Part shown: positions 44,105-53,454 of the stretch, in pieces
Layout of the letters: each line of letters starts with the position of its first letter
Numbering within the stretch: position 1 is the first letter of the stretch
Assembly: GCA_015522635.1 (NCBI GenBank)
Contig: WALW01000007.1
Span: 1 to 64,000, forward strand
DNA length: 64,000 nucleotides
Origin: Candidatus Tiamatella incendiivivens
GTDB lineage: Archaea; Thermoproteota; Thermoprotei_A; Sulfolobales; Acidilobaceae
Reading direction: 5' to 3'
Notes under the pieces: model-generated
The model's input: the letters and a program-made list of their open reading frames with translations, nothing else
What the model was told of the DNA's origin: nothing
The model's database searches: none
Translations under genes and position numbers: made by a program

Positions 44105-44875
44105 ATGGAGCCAACGATTACGGCGGAAAACGTAACAGTACATCTAAGAAACGAAGAGGTAATCCACGATCTTAACATCGAGTTAGAAGGGCCTGGACTA
44201 ATTGTGATTATAGGCCCTAACGGAGCTGGGAAAACTACATTTTTCAAAACACTGGTCGGCCTCTTAAAACCTGTCAAAGGCGCTATTAAAATAAATAATA
44301 TCGATGTGACTGGGAATTCTAAATTAGCTGGAAAATACATAGGCTATATGCCTCAATTATCACAGGTTAACAGGTCATTCCCAGTCACGGGGAGAGAGTT
44401 CGTAGAAAGTAGTGTCCTGTTCAGGATGAGGCCTCCGAGACTTAAAGTGCCACTCTGGGTTAGTAGGAAAGCCGAAGAGATAGTCAAGGAGCTTGGAGCT
44501 CTAGAATTCATGGATAAACCCCTATCGGAGCTGAGTGGAGGTCAAATTCAAAGGCTTATGATAGCGAGAACAGTAGTACCCGATACTCGTATTCTATTAC
44601 TAGACGAGCCCACATCAGCTATAGACCCCAAAGGTAAGTTTGGCATCATAAAGTTTATCGAAAAACTCTCGAAGAGCAAGCTTGTCCTGCTAACAACGCA
44701 TGACCCAACAATCTTCAAGGAGAGGGCGAGGCTACTCATAGTTTTCTGGAGAGGAATAAAGGCTATCGGTAAGCCAACGGAAGTTCTTAAACCAGAAATC
44801 CTCCGTGAGATTTACGGCGAAATGGTTGTCCCAATCAAGGAATGCATCCACTTGGTGGATACCCATGCTGTTTGA
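44105..44875 (+). CDS. Metal ABC transporter ATPase (ZnuC-like)
   Basis: A 257-residue ATPase of the zinc/manganese import family: Walker A GPNGAGKT, Q-loop IGYMPQLSQVNR, signature LSGGQIQR, Walker B ILLLDEPTSAIDP and H-loop LLTTHDPT. The ATG at 44105 is chosen, since the longer frame from 44090 (TTG) would start within the operator zone. It overlaps the permease gene by 11 bases. Confidence 0.92.
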   Translation: MEPTITAENVTVHLRNEEVIHDLNIELEGPGLIVIIGPNGAGKTTFFKTLVGLLKPVKGAIKINNIDVTGNSKLAGKYIGYMPQLSQVNRSFPVTGREFVESSVLFRMRPPRLKVPLWVSRKAEEIVKELGALEFMDKPLSELSGGQIQRLMIARTVVPDTRILLLDEPTSAIDPKGKFGIIKFIEKLSKSKLVLLTTHDPTIFKERARLLIVFWRGIKAIGKPTEVLKPEILREIYGEMVVPIKECIHLVDTHAV

Positions 44876-45659
44876 AATCAGATGGTTGATACTTATCACG
44901 CTAGCGGGACTTGCGTTTGGAGTGTTAAGCCCCATTGTTACTGCTAGGAGAATGATGTTCTTAGCTGCTGCCATGCCTCATTCAGCTCTCTTAGCGGCGG
45001 TGCTAGGTATACCTTTAAGCGTCGAGTACGGATTATCTCCAAGCCTCTGGGCTATCGTTATAGGCACACCACTACCCCTCATAATCTATGCTCTTGAGAA
45101 AAAAGGCATAGAAGAGGATGTTGGAACCTCGGTATACGTGGCTGCTACAGCATCACTAAGTGTGGCTTTAATATACTATGTACTCACCAGGTATCCACTA
45201 AAATCTAGCTTGTGGGGCTATATCTTAGGCGACCCTCTTCTCTCAACATGGAATGATATCTACTTAGTTTTAGCTATCACAGTACTCTTACTAGTCCTCT
45301 TAGTACCATTCATGAGGGAGCAAATATTATTAGGAGTTGATAGGGATTTCGCTGTATCCTCTGGAATTCACGCCTCTCTGTATGATATTGTTTTCCTATT
45401 ACTACTTTCCCTCTCATCCATAGGGTTCATGAGAACAGTAGGGTATGTACTGGAGCATGTGCTAATACTCTTACCCGCTTCTGTAGCATTACTCATATCG
45501 AACAGTGGTAGAAATGTCGTATTGTATAGTATTACTGCAGCTGTTCTAAGCGCTATAACAGGACTCTTCTTAGGCATATCCTTAAACCTTCAAGTAAGTG
45601 CTAGTGTAGGGCTTGTATTACTAGTTGTTTACATATTAGCTATAGTTTGGAGAAGGTGA
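44865..45659 (+). CDS. Metal ABC transporter permease (ZnuB-like)
   Basis: A 264-residue cluster A-I permease with about eight helices. LAGLAFGVLSPIVTARRMMF and FLAAAMPHSALLAAVLGIPL carry the conserved start of the family; the coupling region is REQILLGVDRDFAVSSGIHA. I place the start at ATG 44865 (MLFEIRW), inside the end of the ATPase gene, since the longer frame adds a non-conserved head. It is followed after six bases by the NikR-like gene. Confidence 0.9.
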   Translation: MLFEIRWLILITLAGLAFGVLSPIVTARRMMFLAAAMPHSALLAAVLGIPLSVEYGLSPSLWAIVIGTPLPLIIYALEKKGIEEDVGTSVYVAATASLSVALIYYVLTRYPLKSSLWGYILGDPLLSTWNDIYLVLAITVLLLVLLVPFMREQILLGVDRDFAVSSGIHASLYDIVFLLLLSLSSIGFMRTVGYVLEHVLILLPASVALLISNSGRNVVLYSITAAVLSAITGLFLGISLNLQVSASVGLVLLVVYILAIVWRR

Positions 45660-45665
45660 ATAGCT

Positions 45666-46100
45666 TTGGAGTCTACTGGGAAGAGAAGGTTTGGTATATC
45701 TATAGATGAACGTATAGCAATGGATCTAGATTTACTAGCGACAAGGCTAGGTACAACCAGGAGTAGCCTAGTGGAAAGAGCCCTAGAGGAATATATACAT
45801 GATAGGCTTCACATAATAACTCCACATGACTGTGAGGGTATTCTACTAGTCAAACATTCAACCAACCTCGCGGGCAGGGTCTCTAACGTAATTGAAGGCT
45901 ATACTGACATTGCACTGATAGGATTACATTTCCATACTAGTGACGGCACATGCATACGAATGCTCCATGTAAAAGGTAACAGTACAAGGATCACTGAGTT
46001 CGAGAGAAGGCTAAGGGAAACAGGAGTTGAGATGACCAGGTATATAGTTATTAGGCCTCCTCAGAAGGATCAAGAACAGAACTTATCTACTGCACCATGA
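45666..46100 (+). CDS. nikR: NikR-family metal-responsive regulator with an altered ligand set
   Basis: A 144-residue regulator. The ribbon-helix-helix DNA-binding domain is RFGISIDERIAMDLDLLATR and SSLVERALEEYIHDRL. The C-terminal ACT-like metal domain has LHFHTSDGTCIRMLHVKG: His88, His90 and Cys96 match E. coli NikR His87, His89 and Cys95. The fourth ligand, His76 in E. coli, aligns with Glu77 here. Encoded last in the metal uptake operon, it probably represses it when metal is plentiful. It starts at TTG 45666. Its 3' end overlaps the convergent thioesterase by 31 bases. Confidence 0.88.
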   Translation: MESTGKRRFGISIDERIAMDLDLLATRLGTTRSSLVERALEEYIHDRLHIITPHDCEGILLVKHSTNLAGRVSNVIEGYTDIALIGLHFHTSDGTCIRMLHVKGNSTRITEFERRLRETGVEMTRYIVIRPPQKDQEQNLSTAP

Positions 46101-46483
46101 GCTTTCAGTATTTCTCTCAGTTCCATAGGTATAGAAATTTTCTTGGGTGGGAACCCGGTTACCGAAACAGTCACTATACTGCATGTTGCTACAGTTTCGC
46201 TGGTATCATTCCTAAACTCATAGTAATATGTAATACTACTTTCTCCCAGTTCTATCTTTGTCAATGCTACTTCATATGTGGTTCTTGGAAGTAGTGGTTT
46301 CTTGTAATCACATTTAGCATGCACTCTGGGAAACCATATTTTTCTCCCTGACATTCTAGCTTTCTCCCCCATACCTATGTGAAAGTAGAATTCTTCTTCT
46401 AGTCTCTCACATATAATGAAGTACCTGGAGAAATGCATTATTCCAGCAGCATCGGTCTCGCTCCACCATACACGCCATTTCAT
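46070..46483 (-). CDS. Hotdog-fold acyl-CoA thioesterase (YbgC/4HBT type)
   Basis: A single hotdog domain of about 137 residues. The catalytic region RVWWSETDAAGIMHFSRYF carries the Asp of the 4-hydroxybenzoyl-CoA thioesterase family, followed by the long helix and VHAKCDYKKPLLPRTTYEVA. It hydrolyses acyl-CoA; the acyl chain is unknown. ATG 46483 is preferred (GGGAGA upstream); ATG 46501 or the frame's first codon at 46516 are possible. It ends convergently inside nikR. Confidence 0.82.
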   Translation of the reverse strand: MKWRVWWSETDAAGIMHFSRYFIICERLEEEFYFHIGMGEKARMSGRKIWFPRVHAKCDYKKPLLPRTTYEVALTKIELGESSITYYYEFRNDTSETVATCSIVTVSVTGFPPKKISIPMELREILKAHGAVDKFCS

Positions 46484-46686
46484 ATTGAATATGTCTCCCA
46501 TTTTCAAACGCTTCACCGTGTAGGGAACGCTGTTTATATCGAAAATATATGCTTAATCAAGAATTTATTCTAGCTATTTTTATAACCATCTTGCATCCAC
46601 TAGAGAGACTTGGAAAAAAGCCTGTTACTAGAACAGTTTTGAGGTGTATTGTATTGCCGTTTGATAAGAAAAACATCTTAGAGGAA

Positions 46687-49425
46687 ATGGATACATATGA
46701 AGGCAGAACTAAGATTTACAGTCTAAGGAAACTAGAAGAACTAGGAATAACAGAACTCGATAAATTGCCATACTCGATAAGAGTACTATTGGAAAACCAA
46801 GCCAGACACTATGACGGCTATGTCGTTACAGAAGAAGACGTGCTAGCACTAGCGAAATGGGAGCCACAGGGTGAAAGGAAGGAAATACCCTTCATGCCCT
46901 CTAGAGTGGTATTACAGGACTTCACAGGAGTCCCTGCAGTAGTAGACTTTGCAGCACTGAGGGATGCTATGCAGGAACTAGGCGGGGATCCCTCATGGGT
47001 AAACCCTCTAATACCCGGGGATCTTATAATAGATCACAGCGTACAGGTAGACTTCTACGGCACTGTCTATTCAGTATTCAAGAACCTAGACATGGAGTAT
47101 AGGAGAAACCGTGAGAGATATACGCTGCTAAAGTGGGCGCAGAAAGCGTTAAACAATTTCAGGGTGGTTCCGCCTGGTAAAGGTATAATCCACCAAGTAA
47201 ACTTAGAGTACCTGGCACAGCTAGTACATATAAGGGAAACAAAGAACGGTTTAGAAGCCTTTCCAGATACACTTATAGGTACAGACAGCCACACAGTTAT
47301 GATCAACGGTCTAGGAGTCCTAGGATGGGGAGTCGGAGGAATAGAAGCAGAGGCAGTCATGCTTGGACAACCCTACTACATGCTAGTCCCAGACGTAGTA
47401 GGAGTCAAACTAGTAGGAGAACTCCCGGAAGGAGCAACAGCTACAGATTTAGTTCTAACAGTAACAGAGTTACTTAGGAAAGAAGGAGTTGTCGGGAAAT
47501 TCGTAGAATTCTTCGGTCCAGGTGTGAAGAAGCTAAGCCTACCCGACAGAGCTACTGTAGCCAACATGGCTCCTGAATATGGTGCTACAATGGGCTATTT
47601 CCCACCAGACGAGGTTACATTGACATACATGGGGCTAACAGGTAGACCACCGGAACACATTAAGTTCGTTGAGGAATACCTTAAAAAACAGAAGCTATTC
47701 TATAATCTAGACAACCCTGAACCCGTATATACGAAAGTCCTGGTTCTAGATATGTCTACAATAGAACCGTCAATAGCAGGTCCACGGCAGCCGGATGAAA
47801 GAATACCTCTGAAGAATGCAAAGGAAATCGTTGAACAGCACATCAGGGACTTCCTAGATCAGAGAAGGAAAATGAGGGGAACAACGGGTGGAGACTATTT
47901 GCATCATGAAGGTGCTCCGCACCATGAGATCGTGGAAGAAGAACTCCACAAACCAGAAGTCGAAGTAGTAGTTCACGGTGATAAATCCATAATGACTCAT
48001 GGAAGCGTTGTCATTGCAGCTATAACCAGCTGTACAAACACCAGCAACCCCAGCGTACTCATAGGAGCGGGATTACTCGCTAAGAAAGCGGTTGAACTAG
48101 GCTTAAAGACACGCCCACATGTAAAGACAAGCTTAGCACCTGGAAGCAGGGTAGTCGTAGACTACCTCAAGGAAGCTGGCCTCCTACCGTATCTTGAGGC
48201 TCTTAGGTACCATGTAGTAGGATTCGGGTGCACGACATGTATAGGTAACAGTGGACCACTACCTGAACCTGTCGCGAAAGCCGTACAAAGCTATGATCTA
48301 TATGCTGCATCAGTATTGAGCGGCAACAGGAACTTCGAGGGCAGAATACACCCCCTCAGCAGAGGGAACTATCTCGCAAGCCCGATACTAGTGGTTGCAT
48401 ACGCTCTAGCTGGAAGAGTAGATATAGACTTTGAGAAAGAGCCAATACAGTATGACCCTAACGGTAACCCCGTATATCTAAGGGACATATGGCCTAGCCA
48501 GAAAGAGATAAGGGAATATATGGAGAAGGCCATTAAGCCTGGAATGTTCAAGGAGAAATATTCTAACGTCTTCGAGGGCGACGATAGATGGAAGTCTCTA
48601 CAGGCACCTGCAGGTACGTTATTCCACTGGGACCCTGATTCAACCTATATAAGGAGGCCGCCATTCTTTGAGAATATAACCCTTGAGCCGCCGGAGCTCA
48701 AAGATATTAGAGGTGCTAGAGTGCTGATGGTGCTTGGTGACAAAGTGACAACAGATCACATAAGTCCAGCGGGGGCAATACCGAAAGATAGTCCTGCAGG
48801 TAAATATCTAATTGGACACGGAGTAAAGCCTTACGAGTTTAATACGTATGGCTCAAGAAGAGGCAACCACGAGGTAATGATGAGAGGTACTTTTGCTAAT
48901 ATAAGAATAAGGAACTTCCTAGTACCGGATAGGGAAGGAGGATGGACGAGGCATTTCCCCGACGGCGCTGTTATGACGGCATATGACGCAGCCATGAAGT
49001 ATAAGGAAGAAGGTATACCTCTGATAGTTATTGCCGGGAAACAGTATGGGACAGGATCAAGCAGAGACTGGGCAGCCAAGGGAACATACCTACTTGGAGT
49101 AAAGGCTGTAATAGCAGAAGGCTTTGAGAGAATCCATAGAAGCAACTTAGTTGGAATGGGGGTTTTGCCACTAGAGTTTATGCCCGGAGAAAATGCAAAG
49201 AGCTTAGGATTAACAGGAGAAGAAGTATACGATATAATTGGTATTGAGGAAGGTATGGATCCGGGTAAAATACTGAATGTTAGGGCAACAAAACCTGATG
49301 GTAGTGTCACAGAATTCAAGGTAAAGACGAGATTAGACACGCATGTTGAGGTAGAATACTTCAAACATGGAGGAATATTGCAGTACGTCCTGAGAAAATT
49401 GTATAAAGAGCACAAAAGTCAGTAA
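46687..49425 (+). CDS. acnA: Aconitate hydratase (AcnA/IRP type)
   Basis: An approximately 912-residue aconitase converting citrate to isocitrate. Iron-sulfur ligands appear in ITSCTNTSNPSV and GFGCTTCIGNSGPL. Other motifs are LIGTDSHTVMINGLGVLGWG, MAPEYGATMGYFPPD, DHISPAGAIPKDSPAG and GKQYGTGSSRDWAAKG. The open frame extends upstream to 46549, but the 46 extra residues are unlike the family, and ATG 46687 (MDTYEGRTKIYSLRKLEELG) fits the usual start. Stand-alone gene. Indicates a partial or full citric acid cycle. Confidence 0.95.
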   Translation: MDTYEGRTKIYSLRKLEELGITELDKLPYSIRVLLENQARHYDGYVVTEEDVLALAKWEPQGERKEIPFMPSRVVLQDFTGVPAVVDFAALRDAMQELGGDPSWVNPLIPGDLIIDHSVQVDFYGTVYSVFKNLDMEYRRNRERYTLLKWAQKALNNFRVVPPGKGIIHQVNLEYLAQLVHIRETKNGLEAFPDTLIGTDSHTVMINGLGVLGWGVGGIEAEAVMLGQPYYMLVPDVVGVKLVGELPEGATATDLVLTVTELLRKEGVVGKFVEFFGPGVKKLSLPDRATVANMAPEYGATMGYFPPDEVTLTYMGLTGRPPEHIKFVEEYLKKQKLFYNLDNPEPVYTKVLVLDMSTIEPSIAGPRQPDERIPLKNAKEIVEQHIRDFLDQRRKMRGTTGGDYLHHEGAPHHEIVEEELHKPEVEVVVHGDKSIMTHGSVVIAAITSCTNTSNPSVLIGAGLLAKKAVELGLKTRPHVKTSLAPGSRVVVDYLKEAGLLPYLEALRYHVVGFGCTTCIGNSGPLPEPVAKAVQSYDLYAASVLSGNRNFEGRIHPLSRGNYLASPILVVAYALAGRVDIDFEKEPIQYDPNGNPVYLRDIWPSQKEIREYMEKAIKPGMFKEKYSNVFEGDDRWKSLQAPAGTLFHWDPDSTYIRRPPFFENITLEPPELKDIRGARVLMVLGDKVTTDHISPAGAIPKDSPAGKYLIGHGVKPYEFNTYGSRRGNHEVMMRGTFANIRIRNFLVPDREGGWTRHFPDGAVMTAYDAAMKYKEEGIPLIVIAGKQYGTGSSRDWAAKGTYLLGVKAVIAEGFERIHRSNLVGMGVLPLEFMPGENAKSLGLTGEEVYDIIGIEEGMDPGKILNVRATKPDGSVTEFKVKTRLDTHVEVEYFKHGGILQYVLRKLYKEHKSQ

Positions 49426-49433
49426 AGAATATC

Positions 49434-49784
49434 TCACTCTTTTTCTTCCATTATATTCTTTACAGCCTCGCCGACATTATCAGCTGGTACAGCCCCAACC
49501 CAAGCTCCCTTTATCACTCCATTATCGACTACTATAGTAGTAGGCGTCCCAGGAATTCCTAAGTGGAATGCCGCTTCAGGACAAGAAGCTATGTTGAACC
49601 ATACAAATTCGATTTCCGGGAATTGCTCCTTAGCATAATCAAACTCTGGTTTATATATTTCGCATGCCCCGCAAGTGGGACTGGAGAAAGCAATGACTAC
49701 CGGCTTTTTTGTTTTAAAGTATTTCTCAATAATACTGCAACCCTGTGCTTCGTAGACTGATTCGTATTTCTCCACAAATCTCAC
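49434..49784 (-). CDS. Thioredoxin-family protein
   Basis: A 116-residue single thioredoxin domain. The redox motif is SPTCGACEIYKPEFDYA (CGAC), the cis-Pro loop is GIPGTPTTIVVDNG, and a WVG turn follows. Extra cysteines occur at QGCSII and IASCPEAA, so a second disulfide is possible. No signal peptide, so it is cytoplasmic. It is convergent with aconitase, eight bases apart. Likely a protein disulfide reductant. Confidence 0.88.
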   Translation of the reverse strand: MRFVEKYESVYEAQGCSIIEKYFKTKKPVVIAFSSPTCGACEIYKPEFDYAKEQFPEIEFVWFNIASCPEAAFHLGIPGTPTTIVVDNGVIKGAWVGAVPADNVGEAVKNIMEEKE

Positions 49785-49864
49785 CTAAACCTACGATTGG
49801 CCGGATAGTTTTTATAGGTTTATATATATTCGAATGGATAAACTTTGTTCGAGTTCAAAGGAGT

Positions 49865-50446
49865 TTAGATGAGAATGGCTATGATGCCTTCAACTACTCC
49901 AATAACGAATCCTAGAATGAATCCCATGTATTCCACGAAGCCGAGCTCTCTTCCTGCTATTTTATGGAAAATATCCTCAAGGTCATTTACATCTAGTCTA
50001 TTAAATTCTGATTCAATAAGTTCCCCCATATCAATTTTGCTTGAAGCCTGTTCCCCAAGTTTCCTCAGGTAAGGTGATAGATTTTCTGCTAGGGCCTCGG
50101 ATAATAGTGGAATAGCATTAGCCAATATAGGAATCCTTATTGGGAGGCTTTGAAGCTTTTCTTGGAGGATTTCCCTAACAGCAGTTGCCATGGAACCTTC
50201 TATTTTATCCCAATACCTGTTTAAGGCATCAGTAGTCATAGCATAACTGGAGAATATCTCGCCCAGCCTTAATGCGAGCTCTTTCTTCTTACCTGGGATT
50301 ACTCCCTGAAAACATAGTCTCCTGCCAGGTAGGAGGCATATTTTATCTTTAGGGTGGAACAGCATTTTGATTGCCAATACGTTCGTGAAATACCCTATGA
50401 TTCCACCTATCACCCCAAACGTTAGTATAATCTCCAAAGTATGCAA
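49865..50446 (-). CDS. DUF445-family membrane protein
   Basis: A 193-residue DUF445 protein. The N-terminal helix and conserved block LTFGVIGGIIGYFTNVLAIK, MLFHPKD and GVIPGKKKELALRLGEIFS are diagnostic; the C-terminus has a second helix (GFILGFVIGVVEGIIAILI). The soluble part lies between. It is shorter than bacterial members (about 400 residues), with one repeat of the helical region. Function unknown. Confidence 0.85.
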   Translation of the reverse strand: MHTLEIILTFGVIGGIIGYFTNVLAIKMLFHPKDKICLLPGRRLCFQGVIPGKKKELALRLGEIFSSYAMTTDALNRYWDKIEGSMATAVREILQEKLQSLPIRIPILANAIPLLSEALAENLSPYLRKLGEQASSKIDMGELIESEFNRLDVNDLEDIFHKIAGRELGFVEYMGFILGFVIGVVEGIIAILI

Positions 50447-50550
50447 TGTTAGGTCGAAGATTGCTCACCAGGTGATGAGGAATCTAATCTTCCAGTATTA
50501 ATATTGTGATGATGCAATCCCACGTTTTTATTCAACCATTGGCTATAATA

Positions 50551-50562
50551 TTTTATATTAGA
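50551..50562 (+). promoter_or_regulatory. Candidate TATA box of the acetyl-CoA synthetase gene
   Basis: TTTTATATTAGA lies about 30-40 bases before the TTG start at 50591, which fits a leaderless or short-leader archaeal mRNA. Confidence 0.35.
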
Positions 50563-50590
50563 CTGATAAAATGAAGGGTGCTATTTTCCC

Positions 50591-52552
50591 TTGAACTCGT
50601 ATCCTAATATTTGGTATCCTCCAAAGGATTTAGTCAACTCAGCTAATGTTACATCTTTCATGGAATCTCAAGGGTTGAAGGATTACAAAGAGTTCGTTAA
50701 ACGCTCGACTGATGATATAAAATGGTTCTGGGGTAATTTGCCTGATTGGCTTGGTACGGAATGGTTCAATCCTCCAGCTAGAACTATTGATACGTCAGGA
50801 GGGCCCATGTGGACTAAGTGGTATATTGGGGGGACTCTTAATATAACCTACAACACTGTAGACAGGCATGTTAAAAACGGTCATGGAGATAGAATAGCGT
50901 TTATATGGCAAGGAGAAGACGGTTCACTGGAATACTATTCATATTCTAAGTTAAAGGAACGCATTGATAGAATGGCCTCCAGGTTTGTAGAACTAGGAGC
51001 CAATAAAGGAGATAATATCCTACTGTACATTACCATGATCCCGGACATGATGGTAGCTTTCTATGCTGCTCTCAAGATAGGAGCAGCAGTTGCCCCTGTA
51101 TTCTCCGGTTTCGCCCCGGCTAGTGTAGCTGAGAGAATAGATGCGAGCAAAGCCAAGATAATAGTTTCAGCAGACGGGTACTATAGAAGAGGTAAAAAGA
51201 TAAACCTTTTACAAAACTTGAGGAATGCTCTAAACTTGTCGAATTACAAGCCTCCAGCTATAATATACTCAAGAAGACTAGGGTCGAATGTTGAGCTGCA
51301 GAGTAACGAGTATTGGTTCAATGACCTTGAGAACGGTGCTAGGCCGAGATACGAAGCAGAAGAAGTCTCTGGCGAAGATATAGCACTCCTAATGTATACT
51401 AGTGGAACAACAGGGAAGCCTAAAGGAATACAGATACGGCAACACGGAGCACTACTAATGCCCACCAAAGACATTTACTTCAACATGGACCTTAAACAGG
51501 GGGATAAATTCTTCTGGGTAACTGATATAGGATGGATGATGGGTCCTTGGCAGATAATAGGAGTGAACACTCTGGGAGGAACGCACATTATAATAGAAGG
51601 TGCAATAAACTATCCTAAGCCCACAAGAATACTTGATTTGATAGATAACTTCGAGATAACTCAGTTCGGGTTTGCAGCAACTGTTGCAAGACTATTAAAG
51701 AAGGATATAGGTGAAGCCTCGGATAACTATGACCTATCCACGCTCAGAACGTTTGGTAACACAGGAGAGCCCATAGACAGGGACACCTGGATGTGGGTAA
51801 TGTACTCCCTAGGCAAAGGGAAAAGGCCATTAATAAACTTAAGCGGTGGAACAGACATGTTCGGCCCCATAGTACTTCCATCACCTACCGTTCCACTGAA
51901 ACCTTCAACACTATGGGGCCCAGGGCTTGGATGCGATGTTGACGTGTTTAACGATGAAGGAAAGCCTGTAAGGAGGGAGGTAGGTTACCTCGTCATAAAG
52001 AAACCCATACCTAGCCTAACATGGGGCTTCTTTGGAGAACCTCCGGACAGGTACCTACGAACATATTGGTCGAGATTCCCAGGCGTATGGTACCACGGCG
52101 ACTGGGCTCTAATCGACGGGGAAGGCTACTGGTTCATACTAGGTAGAGCAGATGATGTGATAAAAGTTGCCGGTAAACGTATAGGATCTGCTGAGATAGA
52201 AGACGTAGTAAACTCCCACCCTGAAGTAGCTGAGACTGCCTGTATAGGGGTTCCAGACCCTATTAAAGGAGAAGTAATAGCCTGCTTTTCTGTTATGAAG
52301 GAGAAGAAAGAGGTGACCGGACTGGAAGAAGAGCTTAAGAACCTGGTAGTAGAGAAGTTAGGGAAGCCCTTCGAGCCTAAATATGTGCTCATAGTAGACG
52401 ATCTCCCTAGAACAAGGAGTGGGAAGATTCTAAGACGTGTGATCAGAGGAATATTAAAGGGATGGGAGCTTAAGGATAAATCGATCCTGGAAAACCCGGA
52501 GAGCTTGGAATCGATAAGAGCCGTGGTTGAGAAGCTAAAACAAGGTGGCTAA
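50591..52552 (+). CDS. acs: AMP-forming acetyl-CoA synthetase (acyl-CoA synthetase)
   Basis: A 653-residue adenylate-forming ligase that makes acyl-CoA from acid, ATP and CoA. Motifs are IALLMYTSGTTGKPKGIQIR (ATP P-loop), FFWVTDIGWMMGPWQIIGV, YHGDWALIDGEGYWFILGRA and DVIKVAGKRIGSAEIEDVV, and the acetylatable Lys in LPRTRSGKILRRVI. Acetate or propionate is the likely substrate. It starts at TTG 50591. The PLP gene follows after two bases, so they are probably co-transcribed. Confidence 0.93.
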   Translation: MNSYPNIWYPPKDLVNSANVTSFMESQGLKDYKEFVKRSTDDIKWFWGNLPDWLGTEWFNPPARTIDTSGGPMWTKWYIGGTLNITYNTVDRHVKNGHGDRIAFIWQGEDGSLEYYSYSKLKERIDRMASRFVELGANKGDNILLYITMIPDMMVAFYAALKIGAAVAPVFSGFAPASVAERIDASKAKIIVSADGYYRRGKKINLLQNLRNALNLSNYKPPAIIYSRRLGSNVELQSNEYWFNDLENGARPRYEAEEVSGEDIALLMYTSGTTGKPKGIQIRQHGALLMPTKDIYFNMDLKQGDKFFWVTDIGWMMGPWQIIGVNTLGGTHIIIEGAINYPKPTRILDLIDNFEITQFGFAATVARLLKKDIGEASDNYDLSTLRTFGNTGEPIDRDTWMWVMYSLGKGKRPLINLSGGTDMFGPIVLPSPTVPLKPSTLWGPGLGCDVDVFNDEGKPVRREVGYLVIKKPIPSLTWGFFGEPPDRYLRTYWSRFPGVWYHGDWALIDGEGYWFILGRADDVIKVAGKRIGSAEIEDVVNSHPEVAETACIGVPDPIKGEVIACFSVMKEKKEVTGLEEELKNLVVEKLGKPFEPKYVLIVDDLPRTRSGKILRRVIRGILKGWELKDKSILENPESLESIRAVVEKLKQGG

Positions 52553-52554
52553 TA

Positions 52555-53454
52555 GTGAACTCTATTCTCAAACACAGACTAGAGAAACTGCGATTACAGG
52601 TAGGGAATACCCCAATTAAATGTTACACGATTGATAAAGTAGATGTCTGCGTAAAATTGGAATACACTAATCCTAGTGGAAGCCATAAAGACCGCATAGT
52701 TCTAGGTATGCTAGAAAACCTGGTAGATAAAGGAGAGGTAAAAGAGAACGGCTGCATATCTGAGGTAAGTAGTGGTAATACAGCTCTTGCAGTGGCATGG
52801 GCTGCAAAATACTTAGGATTAAATGCAAGAATATACACTACACCAGCAGCTCCTAAGACTAAGAAGCAGCTGATTGAAGCTCTTGGCGCCACTTTAATCG
52901 AAGCACCCAGAGGCGCTGATAGAGACGAATTGATAGCTGAAGCAAAAGCAAAGGGATGCACCTCCCTGAGACAGGATGACAATGAATACAATATACTCAT
53001 ACATTACACTGCAACCGGGCAGGAAATGCTATACCAGCTAAACGGTGTGTTGGACGCGTTTTTCATGGGTATAGGCACCGGTGGCACAATTGTAGGTGTA
53101 GGATCTAGGTTAAAGCAATTCAGTAATGAAATAAAGATAGTTGGAATAACGCCCAGAAACAGTGCACTAGCAGGCGGAAAAGGTGGAGACGTTATCCCAG
53201 GGCTAGCGAGCAAAGAAGTCCCCCCTTTAATCACACAGTCCAGAGGAATAGTGGACGCGTTATTGGCTGTTAGTAATGAAGAGGCATGGGAACACTCATG
53301 GAAACTTTACCAAAAGACTGGTCTCTTGACAGGACTCTCAACAGGTGCCTCATATGCAGCAATAGAAAAAGCTTTGGAGCAAGGTTTAATCAGTGAAGGC
53401 TCTAGGATAGCCATAATTGCAGCTGATAGGCTTTACCCCTATATCATAGGCTAA
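52555..53454 (+). CDS. PLP-dependent cysteine synthase-like enzyme
   Basis: A 299-residue fold type II PLP enzyme. The Schiff-base Lys is in YTNPSGSHKDRIVLGML, the phosphate/substrate loop is SEVSSGNTALAVAWAAKYL, and the PLP-phosphate loop is MGIGTGGTIVGVGSRLKQF. It is most like O-acetylserine or cysteine synthases. Starts at GTG 52555, coupled to acs, perhaps because acyl-CoA is needed for O-acylation; that is inference. Convergent overlap of four bases with the MEMO gene. Confidence 0.86.
   Translation: MNSILKHRLEKLRLQVGNTPIKCYTIDKVDVCVKLEYTNPSGSHKDRIVLGMLENLVDKGEVKENGCISEVSSGNTALAVAWAAKYLGLNARIYTTPAAPKTKKQLIEALGATLIEAPRGADRDELIAEAKAKGCTSLRQDDNEYNILIHYTATGQEMLYQLNGVLDAFFMGIGTGGTIVGVGSRLKQFSNEIKIVGITPRNSALAGGKGGDVIPGLASKEVPPLITQSRGIVDALLAVSNEEAWEHSWKLYQKTGLLTGLSTGASYAAIEKALEQGLISEGSRIAIIAADRLYPYIIG

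Noticed and set aside
48831-49415. 194-codon antisense frame opposite aconitase
   Set aside because: Shadow of a strongly coding gene.
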